From the NCBI RefSeq assembly GCF_016887965.1, contig NZ_JAFDVD010000005.1, positions 183,858 to 247,857 on the forward strand: a stretch of DNA of 64,000 bases. The letters run 5' to 3'. Shown one piece after another: positions 55,697 to 64,000 of this stretch (positions are counted from its first letter, which is position 1; every line of letters starts with the position of its first letter). Source of the stretch: Phycicoccus sonneratiae (GTDB lineage: Bacteria; Actinomycetota; Actinomycetes; Actinomycetales; Dermatophilaceae). The position numbers were made by a program, and so were the translations under genes. Below the pieces are notes generated by a model, which was not told the DNA's origin, made no database searches, and saw only the letters and a list, made by a program, of their open reading frames with translations.

Positions 55697-56464
55697 GTGA
55701 GCCAGCCGTTCGTCCTCGGGTACGACAACCGCACCGGACGAGGGCCGGGGCGCGGCGTGCGCCTCCTCGGCACGGTGCTCCCGGGCGTCCGCAGCGTCCA
55801 GGCCTCCGCGGACCCCTACGCCTCGTCCTGGACGACGCACAACCGCCGCGCCCTGCGCACGCCCGGGCGTCGCTGGGTCGTCCTCGGCGACTCGATGTCG
55901 CAGGGAGTGGGCGCGTCGGCGTGGGACGCCGGCTGGGTGGACCAGGTGGCGCGGCGGCTGGCCGACGAGGGGCACCCGCTCGTCGTCGTCAACCTCTCGG
56001 CCACCGGGGCCCGCACCGACGACGTCGTGGACCAGCAGGTCCCGGTGCTCCGCGCGCTCCCGCACACCGAGGAGGCCGACGGCCCGGACGTCGTGACGGT
56101 CATGGTCGGGTCGAACGACCTCTTCGCCGGCGGCGCCCGGCGCCGCGCATTGCCCGACGAGTTCGCCCGCCTGGTCGAGGCCCTCCCCCGTGGCGCCGTC
56201 GTCGCCTCGCTCCCCCAGCCGCGCACCGCCGCCCGGCAGGCGAACACCCACGTCGAGGCGGCGGCCGCCCGCGGCGAGCTCGTCATGGTCGACATGCGCG
56301 CCGAAGGCCCGACCAGCTGGCGCGGCCGGTTGGCCGCTGACTTCTTCCACCCCAACGACGCCGGGTACGCCGAGATCGCCCGGGCCTTCCTGCCCCACGT
56401 GCGGCGAGCGGTGACAGGTCGGGCGCCCCTCCCCCTTGCGGACGAGGGTCCCCCCGGCGCATAG
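55697..56464 (+). CDS. SGNH/GDSL hydrolase
   Basis: Protein of 255 aa. The catalytic Ser is in VLGDSMSQGVG near 66, the oxyanion Gly in LSATGARTDD, the Asn in MVGSNDLF near 138, and the Asp-His pair in FFHPNDAGYAEIA near 220. No signal peptide, so an intracellular esterase is likely. TAGGCT lies 6 bases before GTG 55697. Confidence 0.87.
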   Translation: MSQPFVLGYDNRTGRGPGRGVRLLGTVLPGVRSVQASADPYASSWTTHNRRALRTPGRRWVVLGDSMSQGVGASAWDAGWVDQVARRLADEGHPLVVVNLSATGARTDDVVDQQVPVLRALPHTEEADGPDVVTVMVGSNDLFAGGARRRALPDEFARLVEALPRGAVVASLPQPRTAARQANTHVEAAAARGELVMVDMRAEGPTSWRGRLAADFFHPNDAGYAEIARAFLPHVRRAVTGRAPLPLADEGPPGA

Positions 56465-56484
56465 TTAACAACATTGTGAACAAT
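56465..56484. promoter_or_regulatory. A/T-rich dyad over the ArsR start codon
   Basis: TTAACAA-CA-TTGTGAA (56465-56480, one mismatch) and the nested ATTGT-GA-ACAAT (56473-56484, perfect) form a dyad that is strikingly A/T-rich for this genome. It covers the GTG start (56476). This is the expected place and form for an ArsR autorepression operator. Confidence 0.55.
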
Positions 56485-56829
56485 CAACGGCGGTCCCCCG
56501 ACCTCGATGACGCCTTCGGCGCCCTCGCGAACGAGCAGCGCCGGCACATGGTCGAGGTCCTCGCGGTGCGCCCCACGACCGTGAGCGACCTCGCGGCCGA
56601 GGTGGGTCTCACGCTGCCGGCGATCCACCGGCACGTCCGCGTCCTCGAGGCGGCCCGCCTCGTCCGACGCCGCAAGACCGGACGCAGCACCGTCCTCGCC
56701 CTCGAGCGCGCCGGTCTGCGACCCGTCGCGTCCTGGGTCTCCGGGTTCAGCCCCTGGTGGGGCACCGACGCCGAGACCCTCGAGCGGCCGGACGACCCAC
56801 CACCCCCATCCACCGCACGACTGGAGTGA
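56476..56829 (+). CDS. ArsR-type winged-helix regulator
   Basis: Protein of 117 aa. ALANEQRRHMVEVLAVRPTTVSDLAAEVGLTLPAIHRHVRVLEAARLVRRRKTG holds the winged helix at 17-70. There are no Cys, so it is not a classic metal sensor; it resembles regulators paired with SRPBCC/AHSA1 or YCII proteins. The downstream YCII gene begins 4 bp later. Confidence 0.85.
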   Translation: MNNQRRSPDLDDAFGALANEQRRHMVEVLAVRPTTVSDLAAEVGLTLPAIHRHVRVLEAARLVRRRKTGRSTVLALERAGLRPVASWVSGFSPWWGTDAETLERPDDPPPPSTARLE

Positions 56830-56833
56830 CCCG

Positions 56834-57124
56834 ATGTCCACCTTCCTCTTCCTCTACCGGGGCTACGTGACCCCCACCCCCGAGATCGGCCGCGCCTGGA
56901 TGGAGTGGTTCGAAAGCGTCGGCGACCGGATGGTCGACAGCGGCAACCCGCTGAGCGGCGGAGCGGAGGTGACCCCGGACGGCGTGACCGAGCTGCCCCT
57001 CGGCCCGGACTCGCTCACCGGGTACTCCGTCGTCCGGGCGGCGGACCGGGACGAGGCCCTCGCGCTCGCCGCGACCAACCCGATGGTGACGAGCGTCGTC
57101 GTCCACGAGCTGGCCCGGATGTGA
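56834..57124 (+). CDS. YCII-related domain protein
   Basis: Protein of 96 aa with the ferredoxin-like YCII fold: FLFLYRGYVTPTPE, WMEWFESVGDRMVDSGNPL and YSVVRAADRDEALALAATNP. The family is linked to small-molecule turnover but is poorly characterised. Probably the target of the ArsR regulator just upstream. Confidence 0.82.
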   Translation: MSTFLFLYRGYVTPTPEIGRAWMEWFESVGDRMVDSGNPLSGGAEVTPDGVTELPLGPDSLTGYSVVRAADRDEALALAATNPMVTSVVVHELARM

Positions 57125-57140
57125 TGCCGGCGGCGCGAGC

Positions 57141-57698
57141 TCAGGCGCCGAAGTCGACGTCCTCGGCCTCGACCGTCCCGGCCGAGCGCCCCGGTGCGTC
57201 CTGGTAGCGCCAGTACAGGTTCGTGTGCGCGATGACGTCGGCGGGCGACGGTGCGCCCCAGTCGGACTTGTCCCCCGTCGTGTGGGCGTCGCCGACGAGG
57301 GTGACGTCGTAGCCCCGGGTGAAGCCACCGTGGATCGTCGAGCGGATACAGGCGTCGGTCTCGGCACCGGTGACGACGAGCCGACCGACCCCCGCACGCG
57401 CCAGCACCTCCTCGAGGTCGGTGCCCTCGAACGAGTCGCCGTACCGCTTCTGGACGACCGCCTCGGACTCGGCCGGGGCGAGCTCGGGGACGATGCGCCA
57501 CGGCTCCTCCCCCGTGACGAGCTCGTCGTCGCTGTTGTGCTGCACCCAGACGACCGGCACGCCCGCGGCCCGGGCGCGCTCGACGAGTGCGCCGATGCGG
57601 CCGACGACGCCCTCGCGGTCGTGGGCCTCGGCGACGACGCCGTTCTGGACGTCGACGACGAGCAACGCCGTGCCCTCGCGATCCTCGAGTGTGGTCAT
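57141..57698 (-). CDS. Isochorismatase-like cysteine hydrolase
   Basis: Protein of 185 aa. The triad is visible: Asp in LLVVDVQNG near 16, Lys in VVQKRYGDSF near 84 and Cys in TDACIRSTI near 116. Nicotinamidase-like hydrolases of this type act on amides or related small molecules; substrate unknown. AAGGGG is upstream of ATG 57698. Confidence 0.87.
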   Translation of the reverse strand: MTTLEDREGTALLVVDVQNGVVAEAHDREGVVGRIGALVERARAAGVPVVWVQHNSDDELVTGEEPWRIVPELAPAESEAVVQKRYGDSFEGTDLEEVLARAGVGRLVVTGAETDACIRSTIHGGFTRGYDVTLVGDAHTTGDKSDWGAPSPADVIAHTNLYWRYQDAPGRSAGTVEAEDVDFGA

Positions 57699-57769
57699 GA
57701 CCGTCCCCTTCCGCCGGCGCCCGTCGCCGGTGCCGCGAGCCTAGGGCCGGGCACCGACGACGCACCCGT

Positions 57770-58525
57770 TCAGAGGACCTTGGACAGGAAGGCCTGCGTG
57801 CGCTCCTCCTGCGGGTTCCCGAGGACCTCGGCGGGGTCCCCCTGCTCGACGATGACGCCACCGTCCATGAAGACGAGGGAGTCGCCGACTTCGCGCGCGA
57901 AGCCCATCTCGTGGGTGACGACCATCATCGTCATACCCTCGGCGGCGAGGTCGCGCATGACGTCGAGGACGTCGCCGACGAGCTCGGGGTCCAGGGCCGA
58001 GGTCGGCTCGTCGAAGAGCATGAGGTCGGGGGTCATCGACAGCGCTCGCGCGATGGCGATGCGCTGCTGCTGACCGCCGGAGAGGTGCGCGGGGTAGGCG
58101 CCCTCACGATCGGCCAGCCCGACCCGCTCGAGGTTCGCGCGGGCCACCTCGGCCGCCTCGTCCTTGCTGCGCTTCCTCACCTTGGTCTGCGCGATGCAGA
58201 GGTTGTCGAGCACGGTGAGGTGCGGGAAGAGGTTGAACTGCTGGAAGACCATCCCGATCCGGCTGCGCAGCTCGTCGAGGTCGACGTCGGGGTCGGTCAC
58301 CTCGACGCCCTCGACGAAGATCCGCCCGGAGGTCGGCTCCTCGAGCCGGTTGACGCAGCGCAGGAGCGTCGACTTGCCGGACCCGGAGGGGCCGATGACG
58401 CAGACCACCTGACCGGACTCGACCTGGACGTCGACGCCCTCGAGGACCTCGTTGCGCCCGAAGGACTTGTGCAGGTCCCGGACCTCGATCGCCGGGGCGT
58501 CGGTGTCGACGTGGATCTCGGACAT
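57770..58525 (-). CDS. Polar amino acid ABC transporter, ATP-binding protein
   Basis: Protein of 251 aa. Walker [10 protein letters not shown] near 44, Q-loop [16 protein letters not shown] near 93, signature [15 protein letters not shown] near 148 and Walker [15 protein letters not shown]. Strongly like GlnQ/GluA-type ATPases. ATG shares one base with the permease stop. Last gene of the operon. Confidence 0.94.
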   Translation of the reverse strand: MSEIHVDTDAPAIEVRDLHKSFGRNEVLEGVDVQVESGQVVCVIGPSGSGKSTLLRCVNRLEEPTSGRIFVEGVEVTDPDVDLDELRSRIGMVFQQFNLFPHLTVLDNLCIAQTKVRKRSKDEAAEVARANLERVGLADREGAYPAHLSGGQQQRIAIARALSMTPDLMLFDEPTSALDPELVGDVLDVMRDLAAEGMTMMVVTHEMGFAREVGDSLVFMDGGVIVEQGDPAEVLGNPQEERTQAFLSKVL

Positions 58526-59376
58526 CAGCGGGCCCTGTCGGCTCGGGCCTCCATGCGCCGGACGACGACGGAGAGCGGGACGGTGATGATCAGGTAGCTC
58601 AGCGCCACCGCGAAGAGCGGCGTGAGGTTGACGTACTGCGAGAGGTTGCGCCGGCCGAAGTCGGTCAACTCGCTGTCGGCGAGGCTGAGCCCGATGACGT
58701 AGACGAGCGAGGAGTCCTTGGTCAGCAGGATCAGCTCGTTCGTCAGCGGGGGCAGGATGATGCGGAAGGCCTGCGGGATGACGATCGAGACCATCGCCCG
58801 GGTGTGCGACATCCCGAGCGAGCGCGCCGCCTCGGTCTGGCCCTTCGGCACCGCCTGGATGCCGGCCCGGATGGTCTCGGCCATGTACGCCGCGCCGACG
58901 AGACCGAGGGCGACGGTGACCACGCCGAGCGTGCCGCCCGGCAGCACCCGGCCCGGGAAGGCGATCGGCAGGCCGTAGTAGAAGCCGATGAAGACGATGA
59001 GCGCCGGCACACCGCGGAAGAACTCGATGAACGTCGTCGCGATCCAGCGGTAGGGGCCGACGGACGACAGGCGCATGAGCGCGAGGACCAGGCCGAGCGC
59101 CAGCCCGAAGAGGAAGGCGCACGCCGTGTACGTCACCGTGTTGCGCAGCGCCGTCGTGAAGATCCTCGGGAACAGCTCCGGGAGGATCTCGCCGTTGAAG
59201 AACTGCTCGCGCAGCGTGGCCCAGTCGGCGGTCAGCCCGACGGCCAGCGCCGCCAGCGCGAGGACCGCGTACTGCACGTACCGGCTGATCTCGGCACGCC
59301 GACGCGGGGACCTCGCCGACGCCCGCGCCCCCCGCTCGCGGGTGGGCGTGGGCGTCGGGACGGGGGGCGCGCTCAC
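58525..59376 (-). CDS. Polar amino acid ABC transporter, permease
   Basis: Protein of 283 aa with about five to six membrane segments. The HisM/ArtM-family signature [17 protein letters not shown] and the EAA loop [24 protein letters not shown] are present. The N-terminus has a Pro/Thr/Arg-rich extension. Only one permease gene is present, so a homodimer is likely. GTG overlaps the binding-protein stop. Confidence 0.93.
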   Translation of the reverse strand: MSAPPVPTPTPTRERGARASARSPRRRAEISRYVQYAVLALAALAVGLTADWATLREQFFNGEILPELFPRIFTTALRNTVTYTACAFLFGLALGLVLALMRLSSVGPYRWIATTFIEFFRGVPALIVFIGFYYGLPIAFPGRVLPGGTLGVVTVALGLVGAAYMAETIRAGIQAVPKGQTEAARSLGMSHTRAMVSIVIPQAFRIILPPLTNELILLTKDSSLVYVIGLSLADSELTDFGRRNLSQYVNLTPLFAVALSYLIITVPLSVVVRRMEARADRAR

Positions 59377-60167
59377 GAGCTCGCGGGACGCTCGCCGAAC
59401 CAGGTCGCGTAGATCTCGTCGTAGCTGCCGTCGGAGCGGGAGTCGGCGATGACCTTGTTCGCGGCGGCCAGGAGCTCGGGGTTGGCGTCCTTCTTCACCG
59501 CGAAGCCGTACTGCTCACCGGTGTCGAACTCCGCCGTGACGAAGGTGTCGTCGTTCTTCGCCGCGTAGTCGAGCAGGGGGCCGTTGTCCTGGATGACGGC
59601 GTCGATCTGCCCGCTCTTGACCGCCGAGGTCTGCAGGCCGAGGTTCTCGAAGGCCTTGACCGTGACGTCCTCCGGCGCGTTCTCGGTCGCGTACTTCTCC
59701 CCCGTCGTGCCGGTCATCACTCCGAGGGACTTGCCGGACAGCTTCTCGAGGGAGTCGAGGTCCTCGTCCTTGGTGAGCAGGGCCTGGGTCGCGTCGAAGT
59801 AGGGGTCCGTGAAGTCGATGGCGTTCGCGCGGGCCTCGGTGATCGTCATCCCGGCGGCGGCGATGTCGCAGTTGCCCGAGTTCAGCGCCTGGCCGGACTG
59901 GATGCCCTCGAAACCGGTGACGACGATGGCCGGCTCGAGGTCGTTCTCGGTGGCGATCTTCTTCACGAGGTCCATGTCGAACCCGACGATCTCGTTCCCG
60001 CGCTCGAACTCGAACGGCTCGTACGGCAGCGAGGTGCAGATCGTCAGCTTGCCGTCGCTGATGACGTTGATGCCGCTGTCGGTCGTCGTGGTCTCGGTGG
60101 CGCAGGCCGTGAGGCCCAGCGCGAGGGCGCTCGCGGCGATGGCAGAGGTCGTGGCTCTCGTGTGCAT
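59373..60167 (-). CDS. Amino acid ABC transporter substrate-binding lipoprotein
   Basis: Protein of 264 aa, exported and lipid-anchored: lipobox LTAC with Cys22. The SBP_bac_3 fold is clear ([50 protein letters not shown]). The ligand is probably a polar amino acid such as Glu, Gln or Cys-type. TAGGGT (complement of 60175-60180) lies 7 bases before ATG 60167; this promoter should drive all three transporter genes. Confidence 0.92.
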   Translation of the reverse strand: MHTRATTSAIAASALALGLTACATETTTTDSGINVISDGKLTICTSLPYEPFEFERGNEIVGFDMDLVKKIATENDLEPAIVVTGFEGIQSGQALNSGNCDIAAAGMTITEARANAIDFTDPYFDATQALLTKDEDLDSLEKLSGKSLGVMTGTTGEKYATENAPEDVTVKAFENLGLQTSAVKSGQIDAVIQDNGPLLDYAAKNDDTFVTAEFDTGEQYGFAVKKDANPELLAAANKVIADSRSDGSYDEIYATWFGERPASS

Positions 60168-60273
60168 GGCCTGCACCCTAGGAAGGTCGCAGGACCGGTT
60201 CCCCGACGACTGTGTGTCAGTCGCGCGACAGTCGTGCGACGCCGTCGTCATGTGCCCGTAGCCTTGTCCGGCG

Positions 60274-61404
60274 ATGCAGTGCGACGACTTCGACGCGGGC
60301 CGGTGCCGGTCCTGCACCCTCATGGGCAGCCCCTACGACACCCAGCTCGCCGACAAGGAGCGCCGCGTCCGCGAGGTCCTCGCCGCGCACGCCGGGGCCC
60401 TGCAGTGGTCGCCGCCGGTGCGTTCCCCCGCCTCGCACTTCCGGAACAAGGCCAAGCTCGTCGTCGGCGGCCGCGCGGGACGCCCGACGCTCGGCATCCT
60501 CGACGAACGGGGCCGCGGGGTGGACCTGCGCCGCTGCGGCCTCTACGAGCCGGGGCTCGCCGCGACCTTCGACCCGCTGCACCGCGTCCTCGCCGAGCTG
60601 GGCATCGAGCCGTACGACGTGCCGGCGCGCCGCGGGGAGCTCAAGCACGTCATCGTCACCCACTCCCCCGACGGGGAGCAGCTCGTGCGCTTCGTCGTCC
60701 GCAGCGAGGCGGGGCTCTCGGCCGTGCGGAGCGCGCTTCCGGCGGTCCGGGCCGCGGTGCCGTCGGCGCGGGTCGTCACCGTCAACGTCCACCCGGAGCA
60801 CAAGGCGGTCCTCGAGGGCGAGACCGAGGTGGTCCTCACCGACGAGGGCCTGCTCCCGATGCGCCTCGGCGAGGTCACCCTGCACCTCGGCCCCCGGGCC
60901 TTCTTCCAGACCAACACGTGGGTGGCCCGGGAGCTCTACGCCCAGGCGCGGCGCTGGGCCGACACCCTCGAGCCGTCCGTCGTCACCGACCTGTACTGCG
61001 GGGTCGGCGGCTTCGCCCTGCACCTCGCGACGCCCGGGCGACGGGTCGTCGGCGTCGAGACGTCCGAGGAGGCGGTCGCCGCCGCACGCACCTCCGCTCG
61101 CGAGATGGCCTCCCGCACAGTCGGACTCGACATCACCTTCCGAGCCGGCGATGCCACGCGCGAGCTCGCCGACGACCCCGGCCTCGTCGTCGTCAACCCG
61201 CCGCGGCGTGGGATCGGGCCCGACCTGGCGGCCCGGCTCGAGGCCTCGCCCGCCTCGCACGTCGTCTACTCCAGCTGCAACGTCGACACCCTCGCCCGGG
61301 ACCTCGGGGCGATGCCCGGCCTGCGACCGGTCGAGGGGCGGGTGGTCGACATGTTCCCCCAGACCCGGCACGTCGAGACGGTGCTCCTGCTCGCCCGGCG
61401 CTGA
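60274..61404 (+). CDS. 23S rRNA uracil-C5 methyltransferase, RlmC-like
   Basis: Protein of 376 aa of the TrmA/RlmC/RlmD family. The iron-sulfur Cys are Cys3, Cys11, Cys14 and the one in DLRRCGLYEP near 88. SAM-binding DLYCGVGGFALHLA near 245 and the catalytic Cys in VVYSSCNVDTLARDL near 333 complete it. There is no TRAM domain, which fits RlmC (U747) better than RlmD. TAGCCT lies 9 bases before the ATG. Confidence 0.86.
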   Translation: MQCDDFDAGRCRSCTLMGSPYDTQLADKERRVREVLAAHAGALQWSPPVRSPASHFRNKAKLVVGGRAGRPTLGILDERGRGVDLRRCGLYEPGLAATFDPLHRVLAELGIEPYDVPARRGELKHVIVTHSPDGEQLVRFVVRSEAGLSAVRSALPAVRAAVPSARVVTVNVHPEHKAVLEGETEVVLTDEGLLPMRLGEVTLHLGPRAFFQTNTWVARELYAQARRWADTLEPSVVTDLYCGVGGFALHLATPGRRVVGVETSEEAVAAARTSAREMASRTVGLDITFRAGDATRELADDPGLVVVNPPRRGIGPDLAARLEASPASHVVYSSCNVDTLARDLGAMPGLRPVEGRVVDMFPQTRHVETVLLLARR

Positions 61405-61526
61405 GCCGCCGGATCAGCAGCCGACCCCCGTCGGGCGAGGCTTGACGGTGCCTTGACCCGCGCTTGAGGCGCGGCGCGTCGGCCGTCCGTACCCTCCATC
61501 CGTCGGATCTCGGTGAAGGAGTCGCC

Positions 61527-62900
61527 GTGGACCTCGGGTCTCGCAGGGGTGACGTCCGGGTGGCCGGCGGCGGTGCCGTGCGGCGCCGTGTCGCGCCGGT
61601 CCTGTGGTCGGTGCTCGTCGTCGTCGGTCTCACGGTGCCCCTCTGGGCCCTGTGGGCCACACCGGCCCGGGTGCACACCGGGGTGTGGCGCGTCACCTCG
61701 CTCGTCGCGGCCCTCGGCGCGGCCTCCCTCCTCGTCCTCACCTTCCTGCTCCCCAGCCGGTTCCGGCCCCTCACCGGCTACCTCGGGGTCGAGCGGCTGC
61801 TCCGGAGCCACCGCGCGCTGGCCCTCACCGCCGCCGGGCTCGTCGCCCTCCACGTCGTCGCCGTCGTGCTCCGGCCGGGCCCGGGGCTCGCGGTCCTCGA
61901 CCTGCGCGTCGCGCCACCGCGGGTCTGGGCGGCGAGCGCCGCGACGCTCGCCCTGCTCGCCCTCGTGCTCCTCGGCCTGAGCCGCCGCCGGCGACGTCCC
62001 CGGTACGAGGGGTGGCGGCTCGCGCACGTCCTCCTCGCGAACGTCGCGCTCGTCGCGACGGCGCTGCACGTCCTGTGGCTCGAGGACCTCACCCGTTTCC
62101 CCGAGGCCAGGGCGTGGTTCGTCGGGCTGGCTCTGCTCATGCTCGGCGCGCTGGCCTTCCGGTGGGTGTGGCGGCCGCTGCGCACGGCGCGGCAGCGCTA
62201 CGTCGTCGACGAGGTCCGCCGGGCCTCGCCGACCGCCGTCACCCTCGTGCTCCACGCGACCGGGCACCGCGGTGTGCCGTTCCGTCCCGGACAGTTCGCC
62301 TGGCTGAAGATCGGCACCTCGCCCTTCGTCTTCGAGGAGCACCCGTTCACCATCGCCTCGGCCGCGACCGAGCCGTGGCGCAAGGAGTTCACGATCAAGG
62401 GGATCGGCGACTTCAGCGAGCTGGTGGCCGGTCTCAAGCCCGGCCGCCGCGTCTTCCTCGACGGCCCGCACGGCGCCTTCACCCTCGACGGCCTGCGGTC
62501 CGACCGCTTCGTCCTCATCGCGGGAGGTGTCGGCATCACCCCGATGCTCAGCATGCTCCGGACGCTCGCGGCCCGGCACGACCCGCGCCCCGTGCTCCTC
62601 GTCGTCGCCGGCCGCACCGCCGACGAGCTGCTGCACCGGGCCGACGGCGAGCACCTCGAGGAGGCGCTCGACCTCCGGGTGGTCGAGGTGCTGGAGGAGC
62701 CGCCGGCGGACTGGGACGGGCACGTCGGGCGGCTGACGGAGGAGACGCTCGAGGGCGCCTTCCCCCGGCGCCGCGCCCGCGAGGTGGTCGACGTCTTCAT
62801 CTGCGGGCCGGGCCCGATGGTCGCGGCCGCCACCCGCATCGTCAGCGACCGGGGCATCCCGTCCTCGCGGATCCACACCGAGCTCTTCGACGTCGTGTGA
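61527..62900 (+). CDS. Ferric reductase-like transmembrane flavocytochrome
   Basis: Protein of 457 aa. Six hydrophobic segments in the first 215 residues, with heme-binding His candidates in RSHRALAL, LVALHVV, LAHVLLAN and TALHVLWLED. The FAD region has FRPGQFAWLKIG and EEHPFTIAS near 255-278, and the NAD(P)H region has IAGGVGITPMLSML near 332 and ICGPGPMV near 430. It would move electrons across the membrane to a ferric or oxygen acceptor. GTG 61527 has AAGGAG 5 bases upstream. Confidence 0.88.
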   Translation: MDLGSRRGDVRVAGGGAVRRRVAPVLWSVLVVVGLTVPLWALWATPARVHTGVWRVTSLVAALGAASLLVLTFLLPSRFRPLTGYLGVERLLRSHRALALTAAGLVALHVVAVVLRPGPGLAVLDLRVAPPRVWAASAATLALLALVLLGLSRRRRRPRYEGWRLAHVLLANVALVATALHVLWLEDLTRFPEARAWFVGLALLMLGALAFRWVWRPLRTARQRYVVDEVRRASPTAVTLVLHATGHRGVPFRPGQFAWLKIGTSPFVFEEHPFTIASAATEPWRKEFTIKGIGDFSELVAGLKPGRRVFLDGPHGAFTLDGLRSDRFVLIAGGVGITPMLSMLRTLAARHDPRPVLLVVAGRTADELLHRADGEHLEEALDLRVVEVLEEPPADWDGHVGRLTEETLEGAFPRRRAREVVDVFICGPGPMVAAATRIVSDRGIPSSRIHTELFDVV

Positions 62901-62916
62901 GCCTAGGCTCGCCGAC

Positions 62917-63753
62917 ATGACCTTCTCGATCGCCGCCCGGGACGGTGACGCCTGGGGCGTCGCGGTCGCCAGCAAGTTCCTCGCCGTCGGGTCGGTCGTG
63001 CCCCGGGTCGTGCCCGGGGTCGCGGCGATCGCGACCCAGGCGATGGCCCGGGTCGCCTACCTCGACGAGCTCGAGGCCGCCCTCGCCGCCGGGGCGGACG
63101 CCCGCTCCGCGCTGGCGGACGCCACGGCCGCCGACGCCGGGCGCGAGGACCGTCAGGTCGGGGTCGTCGGCGCCTCGGGCTCGGCGACCTTCACCGGGTC
63201 GACCTGCCTGCACTGGGCCGGCGGGGTGAGCAGCTCGGACGCCACCTCCGCCTGGGCCATCCAGGGCAACATCCTCACCGGTCCCGAGGTCGTCGAGGCG
63301 ATGGAGTCGGCGTGGCACGTGCAGGCCGGCGCGCCGCTCGACGTGCGCCTGCTCGCCGTCCTCCTCGCCGGCGACGCGGCGGGCGGCGACGCGCGCGGAC
63401 GGCAGAGCGCCGCCCTGCTGGTGCGGGCCCCGGGCGCGGGGTACGACGCCGGCGGGGTGGTGGCCGACCTGCGGGTCGACGACCACCCGGACGCCCCGCT
63501 CGAGCTGTCCCGCCTGCACGGTCTGTCGACCCTGTACTTCGGCACGGCCGAGGACGTCCTGCCGCTCGAGGGCGCGCTGCGCGAGGAGGTGGCGGGGCTG
63601 CTCGCCGCCGCCGGTCAGGCCGGGCCGCCCGGGACGGCGCTCGAGGCGGCCCTCGAGGCGTGGATGGGCGAGGTCAACCTCGAGAACCGGCACTCGAGCG
63701 ACGGCATCGACACCCGCGTGCTCGCCGTGCTCCGCGAGCAGCCGCCCGCCTGA
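62917..63753 (+). CDS. DUF1028 family protein (Ntn-hydrolase-like)
   Basis: Protein of 278 aa. MTFSIAARDGDAWGVAVASKFLAVGSVVP at the start and WAIQGNILTGPEVVEAM near 110 define the DUF1028 core, thought to be an Ntn-hydrolase fold. The C-terminal third is an added region ending LENRHSSDGIDTRVLAVLRE. TAGGCT lies 7 bases before ATG. Function unknown. Confidence 0.85.
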   Translation: MTFSIAARDGDAWGVAVASKFLAVGSVVPRVVPGVAAIATQAMARVAYLDELEAALAAGADARSALADATAADAGREDRQVGVVGASGSATFTGSTCLHWAGGVSSSDATSAWAIQGNILTGPEVVEAMESAWHVQAGAPLDVRLLAVLLAGDAAGGDARGRQSAALLVRAPGAGYDAGGVVADLRVDDHPDAPLELSRLHGLSTLYFGTAEDVLPLEGALREEVAGLLAAAGQAGPPGTALEAALEAWMGEVNLENRHSSDGIDTRVLAVLREQPPA

Positions 63754-63845
63754 CCGAACCCTTACCGAGTCCTGACACGGCGCAGGACCCACCGTGACCG
63801 AGGGGCTCGTACCGTGGGTTCCGGTGGCAGACGCCCGCACCGGCC

Positions 63846-63918
63846 GTGGTCGACACCCCTGACGTGTCGCCCGTCCTCCCCCTCCGGCCCGGTGCCCGGG
63901 GCGACGCTCCACCGCTGC
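63846..63918 (+). CDS. Possible start of a further gene, truncated
   Basis: From GTG 63846 the frame VVDTPDVSPVLPLRPGARG and a few more residues has reasonable composition but runs into a homopolymer at 63919. A TACCGT element at 63810-63815 instead points to GTG 63824, which gives only a 12-codon reading frame ending in TGA. Neither can be confirmed. Confidence 0.2.
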
Positions 63919-64000
63919 GGGGGGGGGCCCCCCCGGGCCCCCCCCCCCCGCCCCCCCCCCCCCCGGGGGGGGGGGGCCGGCGCCGCGGCGGCCCCGGCCC
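63919..64000. other. G/C homopolymer tail, probable assembly artefact
   Basis: Long runs of G and C with almost no other base, unlike anything else in the window. It looks like a contig end or low-quality sequence, not biology. Confidence 0.75.

Overview
The window is very G+C-rich, uses GTG starts heavily, and carries a complete Pup-proteasome locus, F420-type oxidoreductases, RbpA, Ppm1/Lnt and many genes with no Shine-Dalgarno sequence. This points to an actinobacterium. A Micrococcales/Intrasporangiaceae-type host is plausible but cannot be proven from the sequence. There is no rRNA, tRNA, CRISPR array, insertion sequence or prophage that I can recognise.

Layout. 0-9.4 kb: start of a PAC2-family gene, HAD phosphatase, RecB-like nuclease, metH, M50 protease, trmI and the proteasomal ATPase mpa/arc. 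9.4-15.3 kb: a block lying between mpa and the rest of the proteasome genes (LLM oxidoreductase, Tat-type M15 peptidase, an orphan lower-G+C membrane protein, about 550 bp without a convincing gene, DUF3054, a PRPP synthetase, an HSL-type esterase). 15.3-20.1 kb: dop-pup-prcB-prcA-pafA, joined by 4-bp overlaps. 20.1-31 kb: two FKBP isomerases, DUF3866, pafB-pafC, tatA-tatC, lipid kinase, helY, a 5'-3' exonuclease, an Lrp regulator. 31-34 kb: DinB-like protein, thioredoxin-reductase-like flavoprotein with a divergent XRE-cupin regulator, YbaK.

34-45.4 kb: the lysine aminomutase pathway in two pieces (kamA/kdd, then kamD-kamE-kal), split by an amidohydrolase, a frameshifted F420-type nitroreductase, membrane proteins, a 13E12/DUF222 HNH endonuclease, a GNAT enzyme and a small Cys-bearing, probably secreted protein. 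45.4-48.7 kb: lnt-ppm1-fxsA facing rbpA, whose upstream region has a SigR/SigH-type promoter and a perfect CRP/GlxR-like site. 48.8-57.7 kb: UMF1-type MFS transporter, coiled-coil M15 peptidase, a short OB-fold/SSB-like protein, a PPOX protein, a short UvrA-like ATPase, SGNH hydrolase, ArsR plus YCII pair, isochorismatase-type hydrolase. 57.7-63.8 kb: a three-gene polar amino acid ABC transporter, an RlmC-like RNA methyltransferase, a ferric-reductase-like flavocytochrome, a DUF1028 protein. The last ~80 bases are G/C homopolymer and look like an assembly artefact or contig end.

Main theme: tag (Pup, PafA, Dop), protease (PrcBA), unfoldase (Mpa), DNA-damage regulators (PafBC) and envelope export (TatAC) are close together. 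A second theme is lysine catabolism through B12- and radical-SAM-dependent aminomutases, with a B12-dependent methionine synthase elsewhere in the window. A genome-wide style feature is visible: more than twenty genes have a TANNNT -10 element 5-9 bases before the start codon, as expected for leaderless mRNAs.
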